Positions 12,048-24,300 of a stretch of DNA of 64,000 bases are shown here, piece after piece. Within the stretch, counting starts at the first letter, position 1. Each line of letters starts with the position of its first letter. The notes under the pieces are model-generated. The model did no database searches. It was not told the origin of the DNA and saw only the letters and a program-made list of their open reading frames with translations. The position numbers were made by a program, and so were the translations under genes. The DNA is from Gossypium raimondii. Lineage: Eukaryota > Streptophyta > Magnoliopsida > Malvales > Malvaceae. Location: assembly GCF_025698545.1 (NCBI RefSeq), contig NC_068571.1, positions 48,641,733-48,705,732 of the forward strand, given 5' to 3'.

Positions 12048-12310
12048 TGGATGGTTACAGAATATACATGAATTTTGATCTGGTGTAATCATACATATGA
12101 AACTTGAATTGTGACTCTTATGTTTCATTTTAATTCAATTATACATATGTAAAGAAATAAATACATATATTTATTTTCATATTTGATTAATATAATTGTT
12201 TACGTATCCAATACGTAATTCAATAATTTGTTAATATTTTATGAAAATTTAATCAAATTATAATTTTATATATAAAATAACACAAAATCTAAATTAATGT
12301 ATAATATATA
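12048..12310 (+). repeat. MITE-like AT-rich repeat, copy 1 (partial)
   Basis: This segment parallels the better-bounded copy at 16,227-16,594. Shared successive blocks include TTGATCTGGTGTAATCATAC, AAACTTGAATTGTGA, TTATTTTCATATTTGATTAA and AAAATTTAATCAAATTA. Its outer ends are degraded, so no terminal repeat can be defined. Confidence 0.55.
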
Positions 12311-12625
12311 TTTGAAAGCAACTATATACGGTAACATAAGAATGGGATTTTATAAAAATTCAAAATGGAATTTTAAAGAATATATCATAATTACAAGTTG
12401 GGATATGAAAGTTAATGAATACATCACGCAATTACATTTAATAAAATTTAAGAAAGTAGGTGAAATTAATATTTGTTCCGTGATGAGTAATAATTTTGTT
12501 AATATAAGATAAAGATGTTTAGTGTAAAGTATAATTAAAATTGAAATGGTTACAATCTATTTAGATTTGAGATCATATTGATAGAAGAAAAGTCCCCATC
12601 TAAAGTGAAGTTTTAATATAATTGT

Positions 12626-12948
12626 TGGGATATATTAAGCTTAATTATGATTTAATATGCAATATTAGTGTAAATTTTGATGTTGTTATTTTTTTATTTG
12701 ATTTCATTTTCACAAACTATTAATAACACCATTTTGTGTTTACATATTATATACACAAATAATTATACTTGTCTAATATAAAGATAAGTTGATGTATTCA
12801 TATTTGTAATGTGTATAATTGAATCAAAATCAAACGTATACATTTGAACTAAAATCGAGTTTGATGTGTATAATTGTACGAAATTAAAGTTCATATATCA
12901 AATTATACATTAAATTAAAGTTTGTGTATAATTTTAATATTTATCCCA
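12626..12948 (-). repeat. MITE-like repeat, copy 2, TGGGATA termini
   Basis: The segment begins TGGGATATATTAA and ends TTTAATATTTATCCCA, an inverted pair matching the termini of the copy at 16,227-16,594. The interior shares ACAAATAATTATAC-type blocks with the related segment near 20,030-20,300. Flanking duplication is not clear. Confidence 0.55.
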
Positions 12949-13589
12949 TAATTATTTCAACATTAATTTGGAGTTGGGAGAACCGAACAATTTTTTTACT
13001 TAAACATAAGTTCTTTGTTATTCTGCATTCAATCGACTATTCATTTTGTTTTCAAATTTATATATTTTAGATTAAATTCCTTTTTATTGTTTTTGGGCAA
13101 TTGGAAGCTCATAGTTTACCACTTGAGAGGGTTTTTTTTTTGTTGGTATAATTAGGGTATTTTTCATGTCCATTTTAAGTTTATGAAGATTAATTTTTTT
13201 AGGATTCGTGATAGCTCTTCTCAACAATATTATTTCTATGTTTGAACTTGAATTTTCTCCTTAATTACTTTAATTGGTTTGGTTATTAAGAATAATGTAT
13301 AACTTTGCTTGCACGAGACAATCTCTAATTTTCGTTAATGTCTAAGGTGCGATGTTATTATAGTGGAATCTTGTGGGGTTCTTTTTAAAATCATCAACAG
13401 TGGTTAAAAGACTGAAATAGAGAAATTATAGCGGTTTGATTAAGCCATCCCAAAAACAAGGAAATTATGCTAGTGACCTGAAACCTGTCAATTACCGAAA
13501 ACATTACTTTTCTCTAAAAATTATATGCAACACATTTTACAAAGTGTTTTCTAGTAACATGGCAAAGAGATGCATGCAAGATTTGATTA

Positions 13590-14270
13590 TGGGGTAGGGG
13601 TAGAGGTGTGCATGGGTCGGGTCGAGCCTGGCTCAACTAAAAATTTAGGCCTGTTTGTTAGGCTTGGCCCGAAAAATGGGCCTAAAATTTTGCCCAAGCC
13701 CAACCCGGATAAAAATGTTAAAACTTGAGCTCGACCTAGCTCACCCATATTAATTTTTATATTTTTTTATATAATTTTAAAAAATATATAATACATCAAA
13801 AATACTAAAAACATCAAAATAAATATTTCACAACAAATTGAAAATAAATTTTAAAAAATATGTATACTTAAATAATACTAAGATAGATGCAACTTAAGAA
13901 GCAAATGACTCTAAAATAATAACAAAATTAACAAATGTTTTTAAAATAATAACAAAATTAGCAATAAAATAAGTTTTATACAATATCCAAATAATAACAA
14001 CAAAATAGTAACAACATAATAGTAAAATGGTAGCAAAATAAGGAGAAAACAATAAGAAAATAATATTTAAAAAAAGCAAAAAAAATTGTCATTTAGTGAA
14101 TTTGGGCTGGGCCGGGTCAAAAATGCCTTACCCCAGACTTGACTCATTTTTTAAACGGGTCTTATTTTTTTATTTAAGTCCATTTTTCAAGCCTATATTT
14201 TTACCAAAACTCTCTCATATTTTAGGCTGGCATTCACTTGTTCATGGTCTAGGTAGGGGTCTACTTAGCA
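13590..14270. repeat. Non-autonomous hAT-like repeat with GGGTCGGG/GGCCCGAAAAATGGG ends
   Basis: The left end reads GTGTGCATGGGTCGGGTCGA followed by GGCTTGGCCCGAAAAATGGG. The right end holds TTGGGCTGGGCCGGGTCAAA, TTTTTAAACGGGTCTT and finally TTGTTCATGGTCTAG. The centre (13,760-14,090) is A-rich with AATAACAAAAT iterations. GC-rich subterminal words around an AT-rich core, with a TGTGCATGG...TTCATGG end pair, are typical of non-autonomous hAT elements in dicots. The 8-bp duplication expected for hAT was not found, so boundaries are approximate. Confidence 0.5.
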
Positions 14271-14844
14271 AGTGGTAGAACAAGTACTTTTTGTCCCTAG
14301 GGATGTAAGTTAGCAAATTAGAAACAACTAGAAATAGCTAGCTTTGAATCCGGTCATCTTACACACACAATTCATAATGAAGCTGTCAAATAAAATGACA
14401 AGAGGGTTAGTCGGGGTGTGGATCCCTCCAAGTAGCCAGTAGCCACTCTAGTTGCAAAGTGATTTGTCTCTTAAAATGTTGCATGTCCACTCCCTCAATT
14501 TACACCATAGCTCCTTATCTGCCAAACATATACATGGATAAGACTTGAACAACTTGGGAGGTCCCAGCAACCTCAGGACATATATATATATGACATGGGC
14601 AATCTTTTTCACTTCAGTTGCTGTATCTAGAGCCAACTTGAAGAACTCCTATTAAAAGGACCCCATTTTTGGGCTGCTTTAATTGTCAAAGGATAAGATC
14701 ATCCCTTAAACCGTGTGCAGAAACAGTTCCAAGCTACTGCGGGCAAACCAAAACACTGAGAGATAAACCAACGGGCAATGCCAGGGCTGGGATTTTTATT
14801 TATGACTTTGTTTAATATTCAACGTTTCGATTTCGACAAGTGGG
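14271..14844. other. Intergenic, no gene recognised
   Basis: The sequence has near-average composition, and a minus-strand open frame of 62 codons (14,448-14,636) lacks any recognisable motif. A short TA run lies at 14,580-14,591. I see nothing further. Confidence 0.4.
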
Positions 14845-15020
14845 AAGCCAGAATTTGTTTTTGGAGACCTCGAATTTTAATTTTAAATTTGAGAGAGTTA
14901 AAAATGTAATTTTATCATTATATTAATGTAAAATTTTATAATTTATGGAGGGTTAAAATATAAATATTTATATTTGAAGAGATCATAATTAAATTTTAAA
15001 TTTTAGGAGAGATAGGTGCT
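14845..15020 (+). repeat. Dispersed repeat, copy 2 (related to 2,690-2,950)
   Basis: It begins AGCCAGAATTTGTTTTTGGA and contains TTAAAAATGTAATTTTATCA and GGAGGGTTAAAATATAAATA, paralleling the first copy block by block. It ends before the C-rich terminus seen in copy 1. It lies about 120 bases upstream of the TATA box of the second ERF gene. Confidence 0.45.
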
Positions 15021-15140
15021 CTCATATCGTAGTATGCTTGCATGGATCCAAAGGATATTTTTCCCCCCAAGGTGAGTCTCACACTTGAAAAGGCTGTCAA
15101 TTTCCATGGCGATGGGATAGGGAGATTTTGATCTTCACTG

Positions 15141-15148
15141 TATAAATA
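15141..15148 (+). promoter_or_regulatory. Putative TATA box of the second ERF gene
   Basis: TATAAATA lies about 75-80 bases upstream of the ATG at 15,222 and is a strong plant TATA consensus. It sits immediately downstream of a CACTG-containing stretch. Confidence 0.7.
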
Positions 15149-15221
15149 GATCCTCACTCACTCCCACATTTCAACTTCATATCCAATTTCATCATATACA
15201 AATTCCTTGTAAACTTTAACA

Positions 15222-15818
15222 ATGCCGGCTACCTTTGAAGAATCAACAACTCTCGAGTTCATTCGACAACACCTTCTCGGTGACTTTGCCACCGTCGATG
15301 CTTTCATAAACACCCTCGATTTTTTCCTTTCTCACCTTCAACCCCAAAGCCATCAACTCCCTGAAATCTTCACCCATGGTGTAGAACCAGCGCCGATAAC
15401 AAAGGAGTCATTCTGTGAAGAGAAAAGGCATTATAGAGGTGTACGAAGAAGGCCATGGGGAAAGTTTGCGGCGGAGATCCGTGACCCGAACCGGAAAGGG
15501 ATTCGGGTATGGTTAGGGACTTACGATAATGATGTCGATGCTGCTAAGGCGTATGATTGTGCTGCGTTTAAAATGAGGGGTCAGAAAGCAATACTGAATT
15601 TTCCACTTGAAGCCGGAGAGGGAAGCCAGCCTCCGGCGGTTACTACCGGGAGGAAAAGGAGGAGAGAGAAGAGAGTTTGGTTGCCGGAAAGTGACGTCAC
15701 ATCGCCGGGAAGTAGTGAAATGGCTTGGGAGGTGAAGGAAGAAGAGGGTGAGCTTGATGATGATGATCGGAATGGACTGTCTCTCTTAACTAGAAAACGT
15801 GTTATGGTGACATGTTAG
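15222..15818 (+). CDS. AP2/ERF transcription factor, group IX (ERF5/6-like), copy B
   Basis: A single-exon, 198-residue ERF paralogue of the gene at 11,045. The AP2/ERF domain spans about residues 70-130, with [24 protein letters not shown] and [15 protein letters not shown]; by eye it differs from copy A at about 11 of 63 aligned positions. The N-terminal [13 protein letters not shown] segment matches the family leader. After the domain comes a basic patch (GRKRRREKR), then an acidic stretch ([12 protein letters not shown]) that could be an activation region. It lacks the PLSPLSP tail of copy A, so any MAP-kinase control through that motif would be absent. The AP2 helix also shows divergence (YDCAAF rather than YDRAAF). 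It is expected to act in the nucleus on GCC-box promoters. The frame is intact, with a TATA box at a suitable distance. Confidence 0.94.
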   Translation: MPATFEESTTLEFIRQHLLGDFATVDAFINTLDFFLSHLQPQSHQLPEIFTHGVEPAPITKESFCEEKRHYRGVRRRPWGKFAAEIRDPNRKGIRVWLGTYDNDVDAAKAYDCAAFKMRGQKAILNFPLEAGEGSQPPAVTTGRKRRREKRVWLPESDVTSPGSSEMAWEVKEEEGELDDDDRNGLSLLTRKRVMVTC

Positions 15819-16226
15819 ATAATGTATTAAATGCCCAAATGTATTTTATAATAACGTGATCAATATTACTAAATAGAAATTAGGGGAGTTAGATGAGATA
15901 GTAAATGACTCTCCTACCTTAATTAGAGGTTAAGAGTTTAATTTTCACTTTTAGTATAGAACAGCTTTAAAATTCGTGGCCAACATCTACTCTTTAATGG
16001 ACCTATAGAATGCGGAGAATTAGTTATTCAACTCACTCCAATAAATAACCTGATAAATAAACAAAAAAAGGTAAAAAAAAGTTACCGATTAGAGTTATGT
16101 TTTTTTTTTGAAGAAAATGTAAGAATTCAACAACTTATTGTACAATGAATTGTATATAAAGTTGCAATTGAAGTTTTTGTGGAGAGGAATATGGCACAAT
16201 GTTGGTCTTAGTTGGTTTTTTTTTTT

Positions 16227-16594
16227 TGGGATAAATATTAAATTCATAAATGAACTTTGGTTTAATATACAATTTGATACATTAATTTTGATTTGGTGCA
16301 ATTATACATATAAAACTTGAATTGTGATTCATATATATATTCAAACTTTTATTTTGATTCAATTATTCACATTTATAAAAGCGAATGCGTACATTTATTT
16401 TCATATTGGATTAATATAATTGTTTGTGTATGCATTGTATCAATGTAAAATGGTGCTAATTCGATAATGTTGTTAGTGATTTGTAAAAATTTAATCAAAT
16501 TAAAAATTTATATATAAAATCGCAGAAAATTAGAATTCATGTAAAACATTACACATTGCATCAAAATTTATGTATCTTTTTAATATTTATCCCA
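16227..16594 (+). repeat. MITE-like repeat, copy 3, complete TIRs
   Basis: It begins TGGGATAAATATTAAATTC and ends TTTTTAATATTTATCCCA; the outer 16 bases are inverted repeats. The element is about 368 bp, AT-rich and non-coding. Related segments occur at 12,048-12,310, 12,626-12,948 and about 20,030-20,300, so this stretch of chromosome is a cluster of the family. No clear target duplication: T-rich on the left, TTTAAG on the right. Confidence 0.65.
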
Positions 16595-16674
16595 TTTAAG
16601 AATTAATTACATAGATTTTATTTTAGATATTTTTAAAAATAATACATTAATTTTATTGAATTATGAAAAGGTTA

Positions 16675-16870
16675 AAATTATATTCCACAAGTCCCTATAC
16701 TCTTCACAAACTTAAAATTTAGTCTCCTACTTTTCATATTTCAAAATCTAGGTTTAATTGTTAAATACATGAAGTATGAGATTGGACCTGAATTTTAAAA
16801 TCAAAAGTAAAGGGACTAAATTCCTATAAATAAAAGTAAAAAGACTAAATCTTTAAAAATGGATTTAAAT
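16675..16870. repeat. Inverted-repeat element related to 52,154-52,527
   Basis: The left arm (CAAGTCCCTATACTCTTCAC then TTTCATATTTCAAAATCTAG) and the right arm (GACCTGAATTTTAAAATC then AGTAAAGGGACTAAATT) are inverted copies of one another. The same words appear in the larger copy at 52,154-52,527. It is a short, partly decayed foldback element. Confidence 0.5.
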
Positions 16871-19230
16871 GACTACATTATTTTATGATGTATATATTTA
16901 TTATTCAATAATTTTAAAATTTTCAATGAAAAGAAAAAGGTATGATGATATATGTAGGAATTTCAGTGCAAATTCATTTTCAACCATGGAAAAGAGTAAT
17001 GCTTAAAGTCTAGATATTATTTGGACTATGTTTTGCTTATACAATAAGGCTCATCTATGCTACCCAAAGATATTTATGATTCTTTCTACATCAGTTTTCT
17101 ATAATTATAATATAATTACAAGCATATGGAGATTTAGACATGAGAATTATTAAACTAAAATATGTGATGGAAGTTAAAATAGATGATAATTAAAATATTT
17201 TTAAAAATTTATAATTTCGCGTCTATTTTATGATTTATGAAGTTTATAGTTGTCGCTTCAAACAATGTTGTTTTTAATATTTTAACTCGCGTTCTTTCAT
17301 TTGGAGCGTAATGTATCTTATTACTTTATTTTATGATGTAATATTATTCTTCAATTTTTTTATTGTAGATAAAAGTATAAGTTGTAAATATATCAACTAT
17401 AATTCTAAAAATAATTTATTTAATTTATTAAATCTAAAATTTTAAAATATCTCTTTTGAATTTTCTTTTGTTAGTGCGTGCTATGAATGAGTAAAAAATG
17501 TGGTTAGAATAAGTAGGAATTTTAGTGCAAATTCATTTTCTAAGTTTATGGTATATTTTTCAACTATGGAAAAGAGTATTGCTAAAGTCTAGATATTATT
17601 TGGACTATATTTTGCACATGTATGAATTTTCTCATTAGAAGAGGTGGGTTTTCTCTAAAATTATTAACAATATTTTCTTAATCTTTAAATGATAAAATAA
17701 ATGCGTTTTAACATGCTTAAATCATCTTCTTATATTAACAATAATGTCAATACCAACTGATCAAAAGAAATATTTACACGCACAAACCTGTCAACTATAT
17801 GAATAATAAATTGAATTAATTTTAGGTTGATTCAAATTGAATTAGATTAATTTCGATTTTTTAAAAAATCCTAAAATCATTGGAGTTCAAAGAGAGACAA
17901 AAGAAGTCATTGTAGAGGAGTCCAAAAGGACTTGAGAAAGTATCACCGACTACGAGAGGGGGGAGCAGGAGAGCCAACCCGATAGCGTAAAGCCATTGGC
18001 AATGCACAGAGGCTCTCCAAAGTCGTTCGATGGTCAGGAAAAAAAAATAAAAAGTAGATAATAGATTTGAATAATCAAATTCAAATAAATTATTTTCTAA
18101 AAACAAAATAGTTTCGGATAACGGATATTTCGTTATTCATAAAAGTAAAATAAATTTGAATGGTGAATACTCAATGGTTCATATTGTTCTTGTTAGTAGT
18201 TTGCAAGGTTGGGATTAATCCCATATTGCTAAAAAATGTATAAGTTGAAGGGTTTATATATGATGTTCATATTGAGGATCAATGACTAGTCTAGATAAAG
18301 TAGGTTCTTATTCAGACTCTTAGGTATTATTTTGATATTCTATAATAATAATAATATTTTTTATAATTGAGGAGGAAAATGAGATTGTTTAAGATCAAAA
18401 CCAAACGCTCAGACTTACAATATAATACTTTGTTGTTATCATTAGATTAAAAGGCTATTTGACAATAATTGTTATTATATGTAAGGTGGTGTTAGCTACT
18501 ATTATATTGAGTTATTGGTGCAGGTGCTACGTCATAACATTGTGTGCAGATAAGCGCAATATTGATATTGCTTACTACTCTTGTATGGCAATGTGTAAAT
18601 ATAAACACATAATTAATAGATAATAGTGCGCTAACCAGTTGCGAGTGATGGAGATGTACTAACAACCGCCCCCATCACAGCAAGTTGCAGACTATTAAAT
18701 AGCCGACTTATAAAGATAAAAGAGAAGAGGGATAATATTATTATCATCAACCCTTTATTCATATGATCTCAGTATCATAAATTTCAACCTTTCATATCCA
18801 TTTTCGATTCTTTGGATTTCCCAGCTTGCTCTCATAGTGGAATGATAGAATATATAGCTTGATGGGGACTACTAGACTCAAAAAAGTCAAAACCATGTGC
18901 ATCTTTTTATAAATCAATTTACCTATTATCAAAATTTAAAGATATGTCTAGTAATTCACGGGAGTTACTATTTAAGATAATTTAAATTTGACATGAGACA
19001 TTGGATTTAAGAAAACATGGGTAATAGTAAATTATGTTTCAGTTAATATAATGCTAAATTGAGTAGGGAGAAAGGGATAACAATATTGTTTGAATCAAAT
19101 TCTTTTTAGAGTAGTTGAAGTTTTTTTTGTTGATATTTGAAGACTAAATTCAAATTCTAATATAATGGTAAATTATAAATTAATTCCTTTAAAAATTTAT
19201 AATTCATATCTAATCCCTTTGTCTTTGTGA
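16871..19230. other. Intergenic DNA, no supported gene
   Basis: AT-rich sequence with a local internal duplication: the block around 16,960-17,040 (AGGAATTTCAGTGCAAATTC then TGGAAAAGAGTAATGCTTAA) is repeated at about 17,514-17,620. A more GC-rich islet lies at about 17,870-18,040 with no identifiable product. I see no RNA gene. Confidence 0.45.
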
Positions 19231-19387
19231 GAGAATCATGGCAAACTTTAATGGGAAGACCTTTTTTCTAAGTTTGACTTTCTTTGGATCACTGATTGCC
19301 TCCACAAAGGCACATTTAGGCTAGTGTTTCACTGAAATCTCAACGCAGCCTCAATGCAGTTACAAACTCCAAAAATGCTATTTTGCT

Positions 19388-19618
19388 TTGACTAGAGCCA
19401 AAGCCTTCAGTGTACCTACACCAGTGAACCAAGAAGCCTTTTCCTTTGACAAATATAACCATATTTTTATCTATGATTTTCCCTTTTTATCCTTTTCATA
19501 CCTAACCTTATTTGTTATCAGGTTTGGGAAGCCAGCCGCTGATATTGCTACTGGTTTCTCCCTCATCTTTATTATGATGACTACTTGTTTGACTACTATT
19601 CATATATTTAGGTATTGA
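19388..19618 (+). other. Possible small membrane-protein gene fragment
   Basis: The open frame encodes 76 residues. The part from about 19,522 reads FGKPAADIATGFSLIFIMMT and then TCLTTIHIFRY, a plausible single transmembrane segment ending in a basic tail and a TGA stop. It is preceded by TTGTTATCAG, a good 3' splice site, so this may be the last exon of a small spliced gene whose upstream exons I cannot identify. The 5' part of the frame looks like intron (T-rich). I do not recognise the family; it could equally be a relic. Confidence 0.3.
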
Positions 19619-21340
19619 TTACATAATATTGAGTGGTATGGTGCTCCAACTTGTGCTTTGTTCTTGCTATCTCATTTTTGGATACTGATTGAGAGCATTT
19701 TTCTATTCTGTGCTTATTGTATTTTTTATGTTTTTTTCTGTCATGATCTTGCTTTCCCCAAGTAGCATAGATACATCTGCAAATGACAGTAGCATAGATA
19801 CATCTTTCTTGCTGTTGCTCCTTCAATGTTTCTTTTTACTGCAATTTGAATTCTGGATTTAAGTACCCATTTTTTTCGACAAAAGAATTTAGATATCAAT
19901 GTGAAAAGATGCGTATAATTTAAAGACTAAATCATGTCAATTTTTTATATATATATATATATATATTGCTTATTGATTGGGATGGGATTGACCTTTTCAA
20001 GTTTTGCTCAATTTGGTATTACATCTTAGAGCACGTTTTGATTTTGATTAAGTTTTACAAATTAAAAGTATTGTTATTGATATGAAACCCTTTTATGTTT
20101 ACACAAATAATTATAGTTAATTAATGTGAACATAAATAAAGTGATTTGTTCTTTTCCGACTGTACACAATTGATTAAAATCAAAATTTCAAATATGTAAT
20201 TGAATAAAATCATGCACATAATAGTACTAAATCATAATTCATATATTAAAATACACTTTAAATCTAAATTCATATATAATTTTAAAATTTATTGTAAAAT
20301 TTAAATATTAAACCTTATGGAAAAAGAAAAACACTTCAATTTCAATCCAAACTATTACATAACTCCTCATGTTATACTAATTAAGACAGTTAAAATTAGG
20401 TAAAAATATTATAAAGTCTTATAGAAGTTCCAAAAATAATTATAAAATTAAAAGGAGGGTGCTTTGATAATTCTCGCTAAGTGGGGCAAAACAAACTCAA
20501 AATTTAAATTGAAAACCCACCCTCACAAAACTACTCCTATAAAGTTGGATTGGATCGGAACTCGGTTAGCATTATTTTGCCATAAACGATACCTGGATAT
20601 CACTTATCATGAGCCAATAACACAACTTCCAACCTTAAAGACATGTCTATTAAATAAAAGGGACTTCTGCAAGTCCAAGACCCATCACATACTTTTTCCA
20701 ATAAACATAAGCAACAAGTTAACCAGCACTACTATTTAGAGAATATACCACAAGGGAGGATCAGAGTTTCAGGGTCCAAATGCATGTTGTTCGAGCAAGC
20801 ATGTCAATATAACAAATTAACGATCAATATCATGTTATGTGAATACATATGGTGTTCCAACATATATTTGACAATAATATACACTTTAAGAACGTCTTCT
20901 TGGCCTATGCAAACGTGCCTACTTAGTTTTCAAAGTTTAAAAGGAGCAACGAAAGATCCACGTAAGGATCCAAGAAAATGGATAAACATCGGAATCAAAG
21001 TAACTGAAATATCTATGCTGATACACTTTGAAGCAAAAATTTCCGGTTCAATATAATATACATATAGGTTGGAAATGTGTCATGATGATATCAAATTCTT
21101 GAGACAATCCAAACTGAGAACAAATCTGTAGCAACCCAAATATGAGCTAAATGCAGATGGTAAATCTACCATATGAGAGAGCACGTACAAGGAAGAAGTT
21201 TACCAGATATGAGACTGTCTAAAATCACAATCCTTCATGGCGACTTCACAGCTTCGAAGTTGAAGTGATTTTGCAAATTATTAGAGGCAAAATATGTAGC
21301 CATGATGATGTGTTTACATCGGAGCATATATCCATTGAAT
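19619..21340. other. Intergenic, with an AT-rich MITE-like segment and the probable 3' UTR of the PFK gene
   Basis: A TA run lies at about 19,948-19,966. At 20,030-20,300 there is an AT-rich segment related to the TGGGATA-terminus repeats. Open frames of 90 and 91 codons at 20,464-21,056 show no domain. The last few hundred bases before 21,341 probably include the 3' untranslated region of the minus-strand phosphofructokinase gene, but its end is not visible. Confidence 0.4.
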
Positions 21341-24300
21341 CTAAATAGATGTAATCTTCATGTTGTTGATCAAGTCGATAGTATCTTTACAGACTTTCCC
21401 ACCTGTTGATTCATCACAGTTCAGGAAACTCGGTTGGTTTGTCGAAGCAAGAAGTCTAGCCCACATCCTATCAGTCAACTTCACGGTGTTTTGAGTTTCA
21501 GTAACGTGCTGAAACAGAAATACCATACAGCAACATTCCAAGTTAGACGTCAACTCCAATACAGTACAAAAACTAGGTTAATTTGCAAAGAGGTGACAAC
21601 AACCAATTATCTTCAGTTTTGGGGGTTGATGCTTGTAAGGTGAGGAAAAAACCAGTTGAATTTTGAACAAGTTAGTTCATGGAGAAACATTTTAACTTCA
21701 AAAGAATAAATGCAATTAGATGTCAAGCATAAGTATTAGATTTCAAAATAAAGTTAAAACCACTGAAAACTCTAATGCTTACAGAAATTGGAATATAGGC
21801 GTGTCTGCTGTTTACAGGTCCAACTGTGAACCCTGTATATCCAGCCATGGCTCCATGCACAGCACTTTGAGCAAGAAGGGTGCAGTAAATATTGTCTGAT
21901 GCATTACTCGGAATAGCTCGTATCATGTATGTAGGATCTGGAGGATGAAAAAAAAAAAAATTTTAGTTTTATCACATGAAATAATAAGAACAAGCAGTTC
22001 CGATCTAGAGAGTTCAAATTTGCCCACTAACTTCCACATCAAAAACTCAAGCAAAGATTCTTAAAATGAAAAGATGTCTCATGAAATTTGGTGTCCATGC
22101 AAGTAGATAATTTTAAACCAGCTGCTTTTATGATAACAGTTAATTCACTAAAATTTTGGTAGATGACAATGAGAGAAAAACAAGTTTCCAAGAGGTTTGC
22201 AGTAAAACTGCGGCTCATGATTTCATGTTTGGTCATGATATTTAAACAAGGTTTCTTTAAAGTACCAAGCATAATGAAACAGACAGAAGCATCTTATTTC
22301 AGGAGGTAGCACATGATCAAGTGCATAACACATCAAGTAATTGCAGCACCAACCATCATTTACCTAACTATTTGCAAAATATGGATTATGCATATCCAAG
22401 AATTTTCTTGCGGTTGTAGTAAAATTAGCATGACAAAACACCCAAATCTCTTAACCAGGATTATCTTAACTATAAAAATGACAGATCAAATAAAATTGCA
22501 CTAGCCACAAGGACAAGAGTGGGGATAAAAAAGATATGATGTTGAACTTACCAATGTATTTCATATTTATTGCCATCTTCCGCTCCTTAGTAAAATGATC
22601 CTGCATGAAGTAGTAAATAATTAAGGGGAAATGATAAAAGCACAGGTGAGAAGAACAAAAGGAGGGTTGATTACCAAGGACCCTTAGTAACACAATAGAG
22701 TTACAATTTCCTCCAAAATTTATAATTATACACCACGAGCTGTTATGTTAATACACTAAAACCCTTCTGTTATGGAGCTCAAGAAGGAAAATTACTACAA
22801 CCAGAAATCAAGAACCAGTCCATATTAAAGTTTCAACTCAATCAAAAATGTTTCATGCAACATAATATTCTGGCGGTGCACTAAGATTTTCCTCTCGGTA
22901 AATAGTTCAGAATGCATGAAAGAACACCATCTTTTCTTTTTCTGATTTCCTAGATTATAGATGCTTTTATTTCAAAAGCTGCATTGATATATGATTATAT
23001 AAAAGGAAATTAAACACAGAATCCAGCAAAGGAATATTAATTACAACTAGCACCCACTTCAATGCTCGTTTCAATAAAAAACCTTCTGGAGAAAGGTTGC
23101 TTAAGGGAAGGAGAAATAAAAGCCTTAGTTTTTTCCTTAAGGTATTGTTGAGACTGTGATACCATTATGTACTGAATTAAAAATCTGAAGCTGATAAGAG
23201 AGATTATGCATCCCACCTTGATGTTTTGGGTTAACCAGAGACCAACATCAAGGAGAAGCCTGTTTCCAGATGCATCTTTCTCATCAATTCCTTGCATACT
23301 TTGAGCAAGATATTCCTGACCAGCTCCTTCAGCAACAACAATAACTATATGTCCATTCTCTTTTAATCTCTCTTCAATAAACTCAAAGAGTCCACCTTTG
23401 CCTTCCAAATAGAATGGTGATTCTGGAATCAAGCAGCAATCCTGTTGCATGTCAAATATTATGATATTGTTAGACATCAACCACACAAAGATGAAGAATT
23501 TGAACCAAAATATTACACTTTACTCTTTACTCAAATTGAATGAATTCTTGGGAAATTGAAGTATGGGGAAATAAACAATGATAACAAAAAAGACAAGAAA
23601 GGGTATAGTCATCTAATATTCAGTGTAATTCAGAGGTATTTATCATATGAAGCTAGTTGCATAGAAAATGGGACCAAGACCTTACCACATCGCGACTTGC
23701 CAGTGTTGCAAACATAGCAATGAAACCTGCATGAGTAATAGTTAAAGAGGATGCCAGCCACACCACACCACACCACACACACACACATAATATGCATTAT
23801 CTCCATATATAATAAAGAGAGATGATAAAATATCCCCTAACTACATAATTATCATGTAGTTTCTATAAAGTTCAAAACACTAACCGCTGTATCTTCCCAT
23901 GAGTTTGACAATTCCAATGCCATTTTCCACACTTTCTACCTCCACATGTGCAGCATTAATGGCCCTTTGAGCTTCTTCAACAGCAGTATCAAAACCAAAA
24001 GATTTGTCAATCACCTTGAGCCAGGCACAATTATAATCAGTCAGTTTAAACAGAAGATTGCAACCTTCAAAGTTGTATATGAAAATCATATTTCTATAAG
24101 AGCATTAGAAAAATATAATCCATCGTGGCCTTGCAAAGGGCTTTTAAAGAATAAAGAGAATATGGTAAGAGAAACAGAAGAAATATGTAAATTTAGCAGT
24201 CAACAGTTGGAAAAAGAGGCCCTGTAATTGAATAATTATTAAGATGTTTTACACTCCAATCATTCTAAAAACTGCAGATACAAAGAACGCCACTTTATTT

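Noticed and set aside
17861..18106. 81-codon minus-strand open frame as a possible organellar gene transfer
   Set aside because: The peptide did not match the small plastid photosystem subunits I considered, and no neighbouring organellar gene order is present.
20464..21056. Two consecutive open frames of 91 and 90 codons
   Set aside because: Low-complexity peptides without motifs, in a repeat-like region next to the 3' end of the PFK gene.
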